A DNA stretch of 64,000 nt from Podospora bellae-mahoneyi (taxonomy: Eukaryota; Ascomycota; Sordariomycetes; Sordariales; Podosporaceae). Each line of letters starts with the position of its first letter. Position 1 is the stretch's first letter. Location: NCBI RefSeq assembly GCF_035222275.1, contig NW_026946359.1, positions 1,612,001-1,676,000 on the forward strand, given 5' to 3'. The notes beneath the pieces were generated by a model. It was not told the DNA's origin and made no database searches. It was given only the letters and a program-made list of their open reading frames with translations. Of this stretch, positions 1 through 11,847 are shown in pieces. A program made the position numbers and the translations under genes.

Positions 1-3000
1 AACTCCAACATCACCGACCTCGCAATCCCCAGCACCATCTGCGCATGAGGTTGCCGCCCATCATACGCACCACTCGTCACCCACAAGACATGCGTCGCCT
101 TGCAGAGAACATTCTGCAGGCCCAAGAAGATCTCGTTGCTGATTTCGCTCTTCGCAAACACAGGTTCCACCAGCTCCGTTAGGCAAATAACCGCTGTATC
201 CTTTGGAAACCCGTCGCTGAAACTTTTCAACCCCTCTGAGCATACAGCAACAGTCTTCGCAGCTCCCGCAGTCAAAAGCGCTCTCCGAAGATGGTTCGCA
301 ACTTTTGTCACGGCCAAGTCAGCCCCGTTGCCAAGGATGAGGACCTCTTTCAGGGAACCCCTGAGCGTTGCCCCGCCAACGTCTGACCAAAGCGGCTCCC
401 TCAAAAACAACACCCTTTCATCAACCGCTTGACTGACCATCACCGAATAGGTGTAATACTTGGGATCATCTTCCAAATCCCTCGCAACAACATCAACACC
501 AGAGAACCCACTCTGCAGCAAGACATCATGCCATCTCGCCTCACTGATCAACGGCGAAAAAGGCCGTGCATCATCAGCGCCAAGCCACCAGCCTGAGAGG
601 GTGCCAAAAATGAACTCGGTGTGTAACGCGTCACCGGCTGCGGTGTTCTCCAACAGGAGCAGGTAGCCCCCGGGACGGAGAAGCGTGCGGCAGTTCTTGA
701 GCGTTTCGGTCAGCTTCGGTGTAGCGTGCAAAACGTTGGAAGCAACGATGACGTCGTAGGCACCCTCCTCGAAGCCTTGCTCCTTGACTGGATCGCGGCC
801 AATATCCAGAGTGCGGAAAATCATGTTTCTTGAAGGATGACCTTCAACAAAACGCTCCTGGGCTTGTTCGAAGAAGCCGGAGGAGATGTCGGTGAAAGTA
901 TACGACGAAAACTTGTCTGAGATGCTCGATAGGATGGCATTGGTGGCGCTCCCTGTCCCGGCACCGATTTCGAGGAAGCGAAGGTGGGGATAGCGGTGGA
1001 CAATTTGGGCGGCTGCTTTGGCGATTCGTCTGTTGGATTGCTTCAAGCCCAGACTACGCTGGTAATAATCTGTCAAGAGATTCTCTTGGAGAAGGAGCTG
1101 TAGGGAGTGCACGTGACCAGCAAGTATGTCGGGAAGTGCCTCACCAAGACGGATGATCGTGGTCAGATCCACTAGGCTTGGGTACTTCTCGGACCACTCT
1201 GTCATCATCCGCGGGTTATCTTCAGCCCAGTCTTTCGACACTCGTGGATGGTAACTAGCTTCGACACGAGCCAAGACGTGGTTGACTGCCCAATTCCAGT
1301 AGTCAATCAGATGCGGGTGTGCTTGAGACACAGACTCTAAGGGCACACCCTCTCGGAGTCGACGAAGATAAAAGTACGCCGCGCGGTTGACTATGTCTGT
1401 TGTAGTCTTGTATAACTCCATGTCATCATCGACGGCATCACTGTCAATCCCCGCCATGATATCTCGCATCCATGTGGTCTCTGAGAAGATTTTCCGGTCA
1501 TCCTGGGCGTTGAACGAGCCGAATGGTGCACAGCAGAGACCTTCCATCTGAATCTCCGGATAATTATCCTCGGAGCCGAACACCTCCACGTCGCAGGAGA
1601 TTTCATTCGAGGACACCTTCCGGATGAAGCAATCCGCAGATAGATAATCCTTGCTGTACTTTTTCTCCAACAAACGAGCTAGATCAACACGGACGAGATC
1701 AATGGACCGCGGGAGGTAGGTCTTTGGCAACATTCCGTTCTGGGCCGAAAGAGCAGCCAGGAGACCATGAGAAGCGACATCCAGAATTGCAGGGTGCAAA
1801 AGCATCTGATCCTCACACTCGACAGGTCGACCAAGTTTGACACAGGAATACCCTTTTGTTCGCTGGACCTCCTGGGCTAGGAAGTCGCCAGAGTATTGAA
1901 GTCCGGTCGAACGCAAGGATTTGTAAAAGAGATCTATGTCGACGGCATCTAGGTCGGTCAGTTGAAGCTCTCTCCGAGGCAATACAGCCTTTTCTGGGCC
2001 ATGCTCGGATCTTGAGCGATCAATCGTGAGAACAACTCGGCAGGCGAAATTCCGGCGGGAGTCGTCAATGCCAACCTCGGCTTGGGCATTGGCAAGTGCG
2101 CTACTGCACGAGAACTCAGCCAAGATTTGGTCTTGTTGATTGCCAGTGTCATGAATATCTCCATCGACTCGCAAAGTTGAGAAGACCTCAGTAGCCGTAG
2201 AATCGTGATCTTCCAGAGTGATAGCACGGTGGATGCTGAGGTCCTCCAACTCCACCAGTACGATTGACTTTTTGTCACCAACCAACGTGATTCCGGCATC
2301 CAACGCCATGGACACATAGCCTTGAGCAGGGAGAAGTACCTGACCTTGAAACTTGTGGCCACTGAGCCACTCAAGCTCATCAAGCTTCAGTATGTTACGC
2401 CAGCGTCTCTCTTTCGGGTCACTGTCTTCGAGACGGGTCCCCAAGAGAGGATGAGGACGCGTATTTCGGGTGCGGAAACTCTTCGACGCCCTGGATTCTC
2501 TCCAAAGGGGCTTGTCATGGTCCCAAGAATAATGGGGCAAATCCTTGCACACCTGGTAATTCTGTTTAGACCACTTCTCTGGTCCAAGACAAGCCTTGGT
2601 GAACCCCTCAAAGTCAACCACAGGCCTGGCGCTTTGAATTCCTTGGGGAGAACTTGAGCTGAATTGTGTCCATATAGATCCCAGCGTCTCCTGTATTGCT
2701 TCCAAATCGTCTGAACCCCTCTTTAGTGTCCCGACATGAGTCAATTGGACACCCATGCTGGTGATTGTGTCTTGAGTCGGTCGCTTCAGGGCAGGATGTG
2801 GTCCAACTTCTACAGCCATAATCCTGTCAGACGCCATTCCCTCGGTGGCCTTCTCCAGGGCTTGGGAGAATAGCACCGGGTTCACCATATTGTCGATCCA
2901 ATATTGGGAGGACAGGGAACTGACGTCCACGGGAGACTCTGGATAAACGCTCGAATACCAGATTGTGCTGCTCGTTTTCGCTGTCGGCTTGATATCGCAA

Positions 3001-5417
3001 CTGACCAAGAATCTCCGGTAATCAGGAACAAACTGCTTCATATGATGAGAATGATACGCAGTGTCGACGCGAAGACCTCTCGCAAAGATCCCCTGTTCAT
3101 TCGACAGCATGTTCAGCGCCTCATCAACAGCATCAAGGTCACCAGACAGGGTGACACTGGTTGCTGAGTTGCAGGCAGCAACACAAAGTCTGCCAGCGAA
3201 TTGCGGGCGACCACAAAACATCTTGGCATCGTCAACAGTCATGTCGGCAGCCAACATGCCACCTTTCTTTGCCTTCTCGTTGATCCGGGAACAAGCCATG
3301 CCGCGGTAATAGGCGATGCGAATGGCTTCGGTAGCGGTCAGATAACCCGCAGCGTAGGCAGCAGCGATTTCTCCAGATGAATGACCGGCAACTCGTTCAA
3401 AAGTAATACCTGCACTTTGAAGGAGGTTGACAAGACCAATCTGTACTGCTGTGCAGAGTGGTTGTGAGATCGAGGCCTCTTGCAACCGACTCTTGTCTGA
3501 TGCCGCCCTCAACTCGACTTCGAGCGACCATGAAGGAGGATTCTCCGGCACAGTGCCTAAAGCATGCTCCAACTTCTGTATAGTTTCTCGAAACAAGTGG
3601 CTCGATTCGAGCAAACCGGTTGACATGGTCGCCCACTGTGCTCCCTGTCCCGTGAAAACTCCTAAAATTGGGAGAGGCTGGCCGGTGACGACAATAGATT
3701 TGCTCCGCGGAAGGTCAAGAGACTTGGAACCCTTCGTGGACTGCAGCCAGGCACCAACTTGTTGCGTCAGGGTGACTTGCGTTCGGCCGGAGAAGGCCAG
3801 CTTGAAAGGCAGTTCTGACCGTCTATTCTGCAGGGTCCATAACAGGTGGCCGAGGTCACCGTGGTGTTGTCCAAGGCCATCTTTCAGGACTGGCAGGAGC
3901 CTTGCTGCTGTTTCCATGAGAGACTGAGGTGAGTTCGCGGAGAGAAGCAGAGGACCGCATGCCTCGCCATTTACATTCTCCTTTTCCCAGCTCTCAACAA
4001 TGACATGACAATTGGTACCTCCAAAGCCAAAACTATTGATACTGGCACGGCGCGGAACACCCGGTGGAAGATCTGGCCATTTTTGCGGTGTGGTGGGTAT
4101 TTCCAAGTGTTGAAAGAACGGTTCAACTGCAGGAGAAAGATGACTGAAATGGAGGTTTGGTGGAATGATCCCATGTTGCATGGACAGAGATGCTTTCAGT
4201 AACCCAGCAAGCCCAGCTGTGCCTTCAGTATGACCAACAACAGTCTTGATAGAGCCCACAAGCAGTTTACCAGTGGCTGTCGAGTCATCCGGGAAGAAAG
4301 CAGTCTGGACTGCACGAGCTTCAATGGGGTCTCCAGCCGGCGTGCCCGTACCATGGGCTTCAAAGTACTGGCACCGATCCTGAGGGGAAAGAACATTCAA
4401 ACCACACGCAGCGTAGGTGGATCGGATAAGATCGGCCTGTGAGGTAGCACTGGGCATAGTAATACCGGTGGTTCGGCCGTCTTGATTGACACCGGTTTGC
4501 CGTATAATGCATTCGATATGATCCCCGTCTCTGAGTGCTGCAGACAGGGGTTTCAACAGGACAGCTGCAACCCCATCTCCTCTTGCATATCCGTCGGCAT
4601 TCGCATCCCACATTGCGCAACGTCCGTTGGGAGATAGCATGCCGAGCTAAATATCACCACCATCAGCATGATATCCACACGAGGAGGTAGTGTCTGGACT
4701 TACATTGGACTCAAAGATGAATTGCTCGGGCCCAAGCAGCAAATTCACGCCTGCCGCAACGGCAATTTTGGACTCGCCAACGCGCAACGCTTGAACGGCG
4801 AGATGCAATGCAACAAGGCTGGAAGAGCAGGCTGTATCGATGGTGACGGATGGCCCGTTCCAGTCAAAGAAGTATGAGACACGATTAGACATGATGCTCC
4901 TGGCCGTTCCAGTGGCTGTGTACTGAGGAGCACTGTCGACATTGCGGAGAACAACATCGTAGTAGTCGCCGTTTAGTTGACCAACGTAAACACCAGTCGA
5001 AGACCCTTTCAGTTGTGATATTGGATATCCAGCAGCTTCGAGAGATTCGTACACGACCTCGAGTAGGATCCGCTGCTGCGGGTCCATGGACTCAGCTTCT
5101 TCCCTGCGTATACCGAAGAAGCCATTGTCAAACAGCCGGGAATCTTCTTCGAGAAAATATGCCTTTTGTGTATTCGTAGTCTACAGAGCAAGGTTAGAGA
5201 CCACATAGAGTTTGTACCACATCATAGGACTTACGCCATGATGCCGCGAATCCTGATGATAAAATCCAGAGAGATTGAACCTTGATTCTGGAATCTGGGC
5301 TGAGATGTCACGGGGGTTGGACAAGAGATCCCACAGTCGTGAAGGGGAGGAAGCACCACCAGGGAATCGGCAACCCGATCCAATAATGGCAATGGGCTCA
5401 GGAATTTGTGAAGCCAT
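1..5417 (-). CDS. Highly reducing polyketide synthase, 3' part cut by window edge
   Basis: Iterative type I PKS that builds a reduced, probably C-methylated polyketide from malonyl-CoA. Three exons fit: 5235-5417, 4704-5180 and 1-4646, with GTAAGT donors and a single open frame through exon 3. About 1,770 residues are present. Ketosynthase: [19 protein letters not shown] and the VGHTEG histidine. Acyltransferase: GHSSGE near 3370. Dehydratase: the HxxxGxxxxP motif ([11 protein letters not shown]) near 2350. Methyltransferase: [12 protein letters not shown] near 970. The window ends just after the MT in the linker that usually precedes ER and KR, so ER, KR and ACP cannot be judged, nor can a downstream NRPS part be excluded. 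I chose the ATG at 5417 because it has A at -3 and G at +4; another in-frame ATG lies at 5432. It shares a 550-base promoter region with the divergent hydrolase. Confidence 0.95.
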
Positions 5418-5969
5418 ACTGAACACAGGCATAGGCCACTAGGTGTGCATGTAGGTAGGTCGTTCTGTCCTGCTCGATAGCCTCGGAAGCTTTGATCACT
5501 CCGTGGATTCTGGCTGATGGTGGACGGCCTAAGAACGCGTGCAACATTATGTTCCTCGTAGATGTATACTGATGCTTGCATCTGGAATTCATCAGTCACT
5601 CAGTGTGAGTGCCTAGCCACCTAGGCAAAATTCCTGTTCGGGAAGGAGATGCCGCCTTTCGTGACATCGTGTCAGAACCTCAACGGCGAGTTCGCCTCAG
5701 TGGTGCAGAAACGAAAGTGATGACAGGCATCTCTGTCATCCATGGTAACTAGGGCTGAGGTGTATGGGTCTACTGTATACATCGAGTACCGCTCGATGGC
5801 ATGCCGCAGTCCCGTCGCTCCTTCGGGACTTTGGTAACCTAGGCATTTCTGCCGTTGGATCTCGAGCATTTAAGAGGCGTTGGCTTGGTTGTTGAGTGGA
5901 TTAGAAGCCCCCAGGCTCCCAAACCACACCACCTTTGAGAAAATCACCAATAGCGGAAACCCGTGCATA
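5418..5969. promoter_or_regulatory. Divergent promoter between PKS and hydrolase
   Basis: This 552-base gap lies between two divergent cluster genes, so it probably holds a shared bidirectional promoter. That follows from gene orientation. I do not assign any specific factor site. Confidence 0.55.
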
Positions 5970-7256
5970 ATGAAAAGTTTGGCACCCCAATTCACCGAAT
6001 TCTTTCGCTTTGAGCTACTTCGGATTCTCGGAACGGCACCCTTCCACGGCTGCGACGTAAGCGAGTGGGGAGAGGCGACGGAGTCAATCAAGCAAGATGA
6101 CCCGGAAAGCTGGTATGGAGCGTGGACGCAGGCAGCAGAGAGAGTCGAAGTAATGGCGGAGGAAGCCATGAAGAACGGTGATCATCATGGGGCAAGATGG
6201 GCATTCCTGCGGGCGTGCAACTACCGGCGAGCCAGCGAGTTCATGTTGCATGTGCAACCCAGCGATCCCCGACTCCTCGCATCCTTGGTCAAGGCTTCCG
6301 ACAATTTTCGACAGGCCAGCAAGTTACTGAATAGCCCTGTTGAAACATTGGAGATTCCCTTCGGCAATGGCTCGACGCTGCCGGGGTATCTGTTCCTGCC
6401 AGCGGGAGGCACAGGGGCAGGTCACCGTGAGGAAAAGATGCCAATCCTGGTGGCAACCGGCGGTTTTGATTCAATTCAGGAAGAGCTCTTCTTCGGCATG
6501 GCTGACGGTGCTCGTGTACGGGGCTATGCTTGCGTCACTTTTGAAGGGCCAGGACAAGGAGTTGTGGCACGACGTGGTACTGACCGGCTCCTGCTGCGCC
6601 CCGACTGGGAGGTTGTAATCAAAGCCGTTCTCGATCACATCTTCCAATTAGCCGTTGCCAAGCCGCACCTCAACCTGGATCTGTCCCGCATCGCGTTGGT
6701 TGGCGCGTCGATGGGTGGGTATTTTGCTCTCAGGGGTGCAACCGACCCCCGCGTGTCCGCTGTCGTTTCGGTGGATGGGTTTTACGACCTCGGGGAGATG
6801 ATGGCGTCCCGTACTCCTCGTTTCCTATGGCCTGAGAGCCTCGGTGACGGAATCTTCAACTGGCTTCTCGGGTCTGCACAAAGGTGGTATTTTCAGACAC
6901 GTTGGGAGTTCCAACATGCCATGCTTGCAACGGGCGCTACTACACCAGCCGAAGTGTACCGGCAGTTGGCTCGCTATCATCTGCGCGGGCCTGAAGGGGG
7001 TCCGAGTGTCCTCGATCGGATCAAGTGCCCGGCCCTGATTACCGGTTCGAGGGACACGCTGTATTGGTCGTTGGAGGAGAGCACGTATAGGATCGTGCGG
7101 GAGCTGACGAGCCTCGAGGAGGGGAAGGACAAGAAGGTGTGGATTCCCACAGGTTGGGGACAGGGCTCGCTGCAGGCCAAAGTCGGAGCCTTTTCCCACT
7201 TTCATCACAACATGTTTTCGTGGTTGGACGACGTGTTCGGGATTGGCGCTGAGTAG
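5970..7256 (+). CDS. FrsA/Ayg1-like alpha/beta hydrolase of the polyketide cluster
   Basis: Uninterrupted 428-residue protein from the ATG at 5970; the frame is open 5' of it but has no upstream ATG. A helical N-terminal cap of about 110 residues is followed by an alpha/beta hydrolase core. The nucleophile elbow GASMGG places Ser247, with Asp362 (GSRDTLYW) and a His410/412/413 group (SHFHH) as the likely acid and base. Members of this superfamily beside fungal PKS genes include Ayg1, which shortens a polyketide, and other release or tailoring hydrolases. Highly reducing PKSs usually lack a thioesterase, so a role in product release or chain trimming is plausible but inferred. It is divergent from the PKS and followed on the same strand by the exporter. 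No signal peptide is seen, so it is probably cytosolic. Confidence 0.88.
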   Translation: MKSLAPQFTEFFRFELLRILGTAPFHGCDVSEWGEATESIKQDDPESWYGAWTQAAERVEVMAEEAMKNGDHHGARWAFLRACNYRRASEFMLHVQPSDPRLLASLVKASDNFRQASKLLNSPVETLEIPFGNGSTLPGYLFLPAGGTGAGHREEKMPILVATGGFDSIQEELFFGMADGARVRGYACVTFEGPGQGVVARRGTDRLLLRPDWEVVIKAVLDHIFQLAVAKPHLNLDLSRIALVGASMGGYFALRGATDPRVSAVVSVDGFYDLGEMMASRTPRFLWPESLGDGIFNWLLGSAQRWYFQTRWEFQHAMLATGATTPAEVYRQLARYHLRGPEGGPSVLDRIKCPALITGSRDTLYWSLEESTYRIVRELTSLEEGKDKKVWIPTGWGQGSLQAKVGAFSHFHHNMFSWLDDVFGIGAE

Positions 7257-7874
7257 CAGTCGTCGGAGCCCGAGGGTATCATGGAAGGATCTGAATGGAG
7301 TGGAGCTTGTCTTGGTTTTGTCTTGGAAGCGATGGTTTAACCATCATGGCACCATGGTTGAACAACGAGCGAGAGCGAAAACGAAGGCGACGGTGACAGC
7401 TAGGGTCAGACTCCGGGACAGAGATGAAGGCACCAAAGAGGAAAGTGACATTGGTAGCTCGTAAGGCTGTTAGCGTTAGATTCCGCCAAGTGGTGGCGTC
7501 TGGGGATGTACGTCGCGCTGTTGCGCTGCCCGTTTGACAGTGCCGCAGCAGGTAATATACTTTTGTGGACCTCTCTATGCCGCCCACATGGAAAGCCTTC
7601 TTTCTCGTCAGTTGGGCGGTAATTGTTTCAATGACACCTGGAAGTTATCTGATGCTGCCATAGCTACATCGATTGGAATATGGCTGGAAATCAGCACAAT
7701 CAGGGAGTGCAAAGGCTTAGGGGTAGCCGTACTGGACTTTTTCCAGCCTGGTCTTGTCACCAGGCATCCCACCTTCGTTCTCTCCTCAAAGGCGCTTTCT
7801 CCTGCCAGAGCCGTTGACTTCCAGGTTCGTGCACCTGAACACCTGGGTTCTCTGCTCCACCCATCCTGCCCGCC
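7257..7874. other. Intergenic, hydrolase 3' end to MFS gene
   Basis: This contains the 3' flank of the hydrolase gene and the promoter of the exporter. I see no convincing coding region or repeat here. Confidence 0.5.
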
Positions 7875-9767
7875 ATGGACGCCACGACAGAGTGCAAAAC
7901 GCAAAGTCATGATCCAACTATCGAGCCAGTCCCAACGGACGGGCAAACGGGAGTTCGATATGGCTGGCGCTTCAGTGTAAGTTTCGATGTTCTCGCGGTT
8001 TAGACCTACCTGGTACAGTTTGCTGACTCTCGCTGGCGCACTCAGGCAATTCTCGTCGCCTTATCTCTGACTTCGATCCTCGCCGGCCTCGAAATCGGAT
8101 GCATCGCCACTGCTATGCCCACGATTGTCAAGGCTCTTGGCACTGGAGATGAAAGTGAGACTATCTATGTCTGGGTTGCCAATGCCTACTTCCTCACCAT
8201 GACGGCTTTCCAGGTGTGTTTCTTGCCCCTCCATTTTGTGTCAGCCGGCGGGACTGGCAACACGGACGACAAAAGCATGACGCTGACTTGCTTTCTCGCA
8301 TTGATATAGCCTCTCTACGGTCAGGCTGCCAATATCTTTGGCCGGAGAACCATGACAGTGCTAGCCGTTGTATTCTTCGCCATCGGATCTGCGATCTCTG
8401 GCGCTGCTAGCAGCATGCCCATGCTCGTAGCCGGGAGAGCTATTATGGGCGTTGGTGGTGGCGGCATTCTCGTCATGATCGAGATCATCATCTGCGATCT
8501 CTGCCCCCAGCGCGACAGGCCCAAATATCTGGGAATAGTGATGAGCATCTTTGGTCTGGCCATGTGTGTTGGCCCACTGATCGGCGGTGGTCTGGCAGAG
8601 CATGCTAGCTGGAGATGGATCTTCTATCTCAACCTTCCCGTTGCTGCTGTCTCCCTCGTCCCACTGTTGCTTTTTCTGCGCGTCAAGTACAAGAGGGACG
8701 CGATTGGAAAGATGCTCGCTCGGGTAGACTGGGGAGGAAATACCCTTTTTGCAGCAGCTGTCACGTCCATTCTAGTGGCGCTTACCTGGGGAGGGACAGA
8801 ACACGCTTGGTCGGCATGGCAGACACTTGTTCCGCTTTTCCTCGGAATTGCAGGTCTAGGCCTCTTTCTCTGGCTTGAGTCAACAACACTCATTGAGCAA
8901 CCAACAATGCCTCTCCGACTCTTCGCCAACCGCACCTCTTCGGGAGCATTCGGTCTTACCTTTGTCGCTTCCATCCTGACCTATTGGATGGCGTACTGGC
9001 TACCTATCTACTTTCAAGCTGTCAAAGAAGATTCCCCAACACAGTCTGGAATCTCTACGTTACCTGTGTCGATGATCATGATCCCCTTCTCGATTCTTGC
9101 AGGAGGCGGCGTGACAGTACTCGGAAAGTTCCGCCCATTCCAATTCGCAGGCATCTCTTTGATGACCATAGCCATGGGCCTGTTCTCTCTTCTGGACATC
9201 GAATCGTCAAAGGGACATTGGGTCGGCTTCCAGGTTGTTGCTGCTGCCGGCGGCGGCTTGCTGCTAACCTGCACACTCCCTGCCGTCCAAGCACCACTTC
9301 CTGAAGCTGATGTTGCCATTGCCACAGCAACTTGGGGGTTCTTGCGAAGCTTCGGTGGCATTTGGGGCATCGCCATCCCAACTGCCATTTTCAACTCGCA
9401 TGTAAACACCTTGCTCGATCAAGGCCGAGTGAGCGAAGAGGCTGTTGTCAACGCCTTGCGAAATGGCGGCGCATATGCCTTGGCTTCGGTGGGTTTCATC
9501 CAGTCTATTCCACCCGATATCAAACAGCAGGTCAAGACGGTCTACGTAGAAAGCTTGCGGCTCGTGTGGCAAGTTGCTATCGGATTTGGCGTCCTTGGCT
9601 TTCTCATCACAATCATCATCAAGGAGGTCAAGCTACGGGAGGATCTTGAGACTGATTTTGGACTCGTCGAGGGAGCCAATAACAGTTCCAGCTCAGAGGT
9701 GGCTGCAGAAAGCGGGAGAGGCGTTGTGGAGAGTAAGGCCGAAAAGTCCGTGATTGGCACAGCATAA
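7875..9767 (+). CDS. MFS multidrug/toxin efflux transporter (DHA14 type)
   Basis: Three exons, 7875-7976, 8046-8213 and 8310-9767, give 575 residues. Donors are GTAAGT and GTGTGT; acceptors are CAG and TAG. A hydrophilic N-terminal tail of about 34 residues is followed by roughly 14 hydrophobic segments. Exon 2 carries the first helix (ending CIATAMPTIVKALG) and the second (VWVANAYFLTMTAFQ); exon 3 opens with PLYGQAANIFGRR, a motif A-like loop. GPLIGGGLAEHASWRWIFYLNLP is the antiporter motif C region typical of the 14-helix drug:H+ antiporter family. It very probably sits in the plasma membrane and exports the cluster product, giving self-protection. The acidic/Ser-rich C-terminal tail (about 45 residues) is cytosolic in this family. 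Function from family and location; substrate unknown. Confidence 0.92.
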
Positions 9768-10221
9768 TAGACGGTGGCCTGTGCCGGATGGATCTGGTGA
9801 ATCGGTTTCCGAAAGGTTTCTTGTGTTGGTTCGGTGTTGGAGAGGACTCCGTTCCGTGGGGCCGGATGGAGGTTTATATGCGGCGCAGCTTTCACCCGTG
9901 TATAATTGTAACGAAACTTCTGCCTTGTTATCTATGCTTTCTTGGATCAGCCAACCTCTATGCATACTGGAAACGACCTGCCTGTTTGGTCTATACCAGC
10001 GGCGGGAATGGCTGACAATTAGGTACACATCGCTCTGGGTACGTTGAAACGCAGCGGCGTGGCACTGAGTTAGCAGCACCACAAAGGATGCATGGGCACG
10101 GCGCATACGGTCACACTGGTTGGATAAAGTCCTGAGGCGGCAAAGGCCAAAGGTCGACTGCCTCGAGTCAACTCACCCTCATTCTTGCTGTATCACTTAT
10201 CCCTCTCGAAAGCTCAACACC
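9768..10221. other. Intergenic, MFS gene to EthD gene
   Basis: Flanks two same-strand genes. No coding signal or repeat is recognised; the 3' half should hold the EthD gene promoter. Confidence 0.45.
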
Positions 10222-10725
10222 ATGGCCGACCAAGCTGCCGCACCGCCTCAGCCGCCTACTCAGCTCATCAAGTTCAGTGTTTACCTCTACAAGAAAGAGG
10301 ATATTGACTATGATGAGTTTCTCAACTGGGTGACCAAGGAGTACCCCTCCAAGGCAGCCCCCATCATGAAAAGACACGGTATTGTGCAATGGACACAGGT
10401 CAGCGTCCTTGACAAAGACGAACATCTGAGAATCTCTGGCTTACACCCTACAAAACAGACCGTTACCCCTCCGCATTTCCGGACCCCCTTCCGCGCTGCT
10501 CTTCAGCACATGGGAAGGGACAAGTGGACGGTCCCCGACTACGATGTGGTCATGTCGTATTGGATCCCCACCCCCGATACCATGCAGGCTCTGACCCAGG
10601 ACCCTGAGTGGATCGAACTGGAGACCAAGGAAGCAATGCCGCGGGCTAACATGACAGTTGGTCACTTTGAGATAGGGCATGAGATCGTCCAGTTCGGTGA
10701 AGTACGGTCTCAGGGAACTGCTTAG
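10222..10725 (+). CDS. EthD-domain protein, polyketide cluster tailoring candidate
   Basis: Single exon, 167 residues from the ATG at 10222. After a Pro/Ala-rich start the protein has the EthD (dimeric alpha-beta barrel) pattern: KFSVYLYKKEDIDYDEFLNWVTKEYPSKA at about 19-47, then a His-rich region and a C-terminal strand ending in MTVGHFEIGHEIVQFGE. Small EthD proteins recur in fungal polyketide clusters. Characterised members act as decarboxylases, anthrone-type oxygenases or cyclisation helpers. Here a role after the PKS, possibly in ring closure or decarboxylation, is inferred from location only. It has no signal peptide. It is the last gene on this side that clearly belongs to the cluster. 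Confidence 0.85.
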   Translation: MADQAAAPPQPPTQLIKFSVYLYKKEDIDYDEFLNWVTKEYPSKAAPIMKRHGIVQWTQVSVLDKDEHLRISGLHPTKQTVTPPHFRTPFRAALQHMGRDKWTVPDYDVVMSYWIPTPDTMQALTQDPEWIELETKEAMPRANMTVGHFEIGHEIVQFGEVRSQGTA

Positions 10726-11847
10726 ATCAAATAGATGTATACCTGTAAAATACCAGGGTGTATCTAGCTCAAGAAGAGCTGAATCGAAAATGAGGCCGCT
10801 TTCTCCAGTTTGGTATCACGTCATACTCAGACTCTCTGCAGTTACTACCAACATCTAGAAAGAAATATGTTGAAGTGGAACCACAGCAATCCTTCAATGT
10901 CACAGTTTGATTCTGGGCAACATTTGCACCCGCACCAATCTCATCCCACATGGCAACGAGTTTTCGAGTTGTTGACTTTGCTGCCTTGAGCCTTAAAGAT
11001 GGGGTATTCGTATTTCCCTCGGTCTCAGCTTTCTTCAAGACATCCCGGTCGTTCACACCCGCTTCAGGTAGGTGTCATTATATATGCGCCTGTGCCATAA
11101 CGGTGCGTATCTAGCTGACTTCGCCTCACACGGGTGTCTATCGCAAACAGTTACCGCCCGGCTATAGACAAGTTCCAAACACTACCACGTTAAATCCGGG
11201 TTTCTCGGCAGCTTAACAAAACGGGTAGTTCTCCCGTGTCGGGTTGCGTTGAAATAGATTGCTACAGGACCCTTCTGTTATAAGCCGTAGTGTTACTCAC
11301 ACATCCCTCCCTACAGGTTGCTTCGCCACGAGTTCTGGGCGTAAGGCACAGCATTTGGTAATTGCTTGCTGCTATTATTCCCCTCTCAGATTCTCGGCCA
11401 TAATGGCTTGAATGATACTTAGGTACCTCGAAATAGCACACACTTTAATCGGCAGGTTTATGCTTTCCAGAAGGGAACTTTTCTGCGGCAATGTAGGTGG
11501 GTGGTCAAGTAGGCAGTATGAGACTGAGGAAGAGGCACAGCACTCAAGTCACAGAAGTGTGTGAGGCGAGTTCGAGGGATGGAATGAACTGCAGATTTCG
11601 AACCATGATCAGTATCATGGTAGTTGGATTTGTACTGCATACCCAGCCCCCACACAGATCTGTTAATGTATAATGTGGCTTGCTTACCCTTGAATTCCTC
11701 CGATTGTCTACCGCAACAGCCCTACCTCCCACGTGGATTTCTGGCAGACCTCAGTCCTCACTATTCTCCTGGTCCTTGGTACTCTTCCACTCACTTGCAC
11801 TGGTCAATCACCCCGTCGCCCACCGGTGACGCTCGTACTCCTTGACC
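10726..11847. other. Intergenic gap of 1.1 kb
   Basis: Separates the polyketide cluster from the receptor gene. A 95-codon open frame lies on the minus strand (10769-11056) but has no ATG and matches nothing I recognise. No repeats or RNA genes seen. Confidence 0.4.

Noticed and set aside
5880-5969. Extended N-terminus of the alpha/beta hydrolase
   Set aside because: The upstream 30 codons are open but begin with TTG, and the first ATG is at 5970.
10769-11056. 95-codon minus-strand frame with a protein-like look
   Set aside because: It has no ATG start, no recognisable motif and no clear splice partners.
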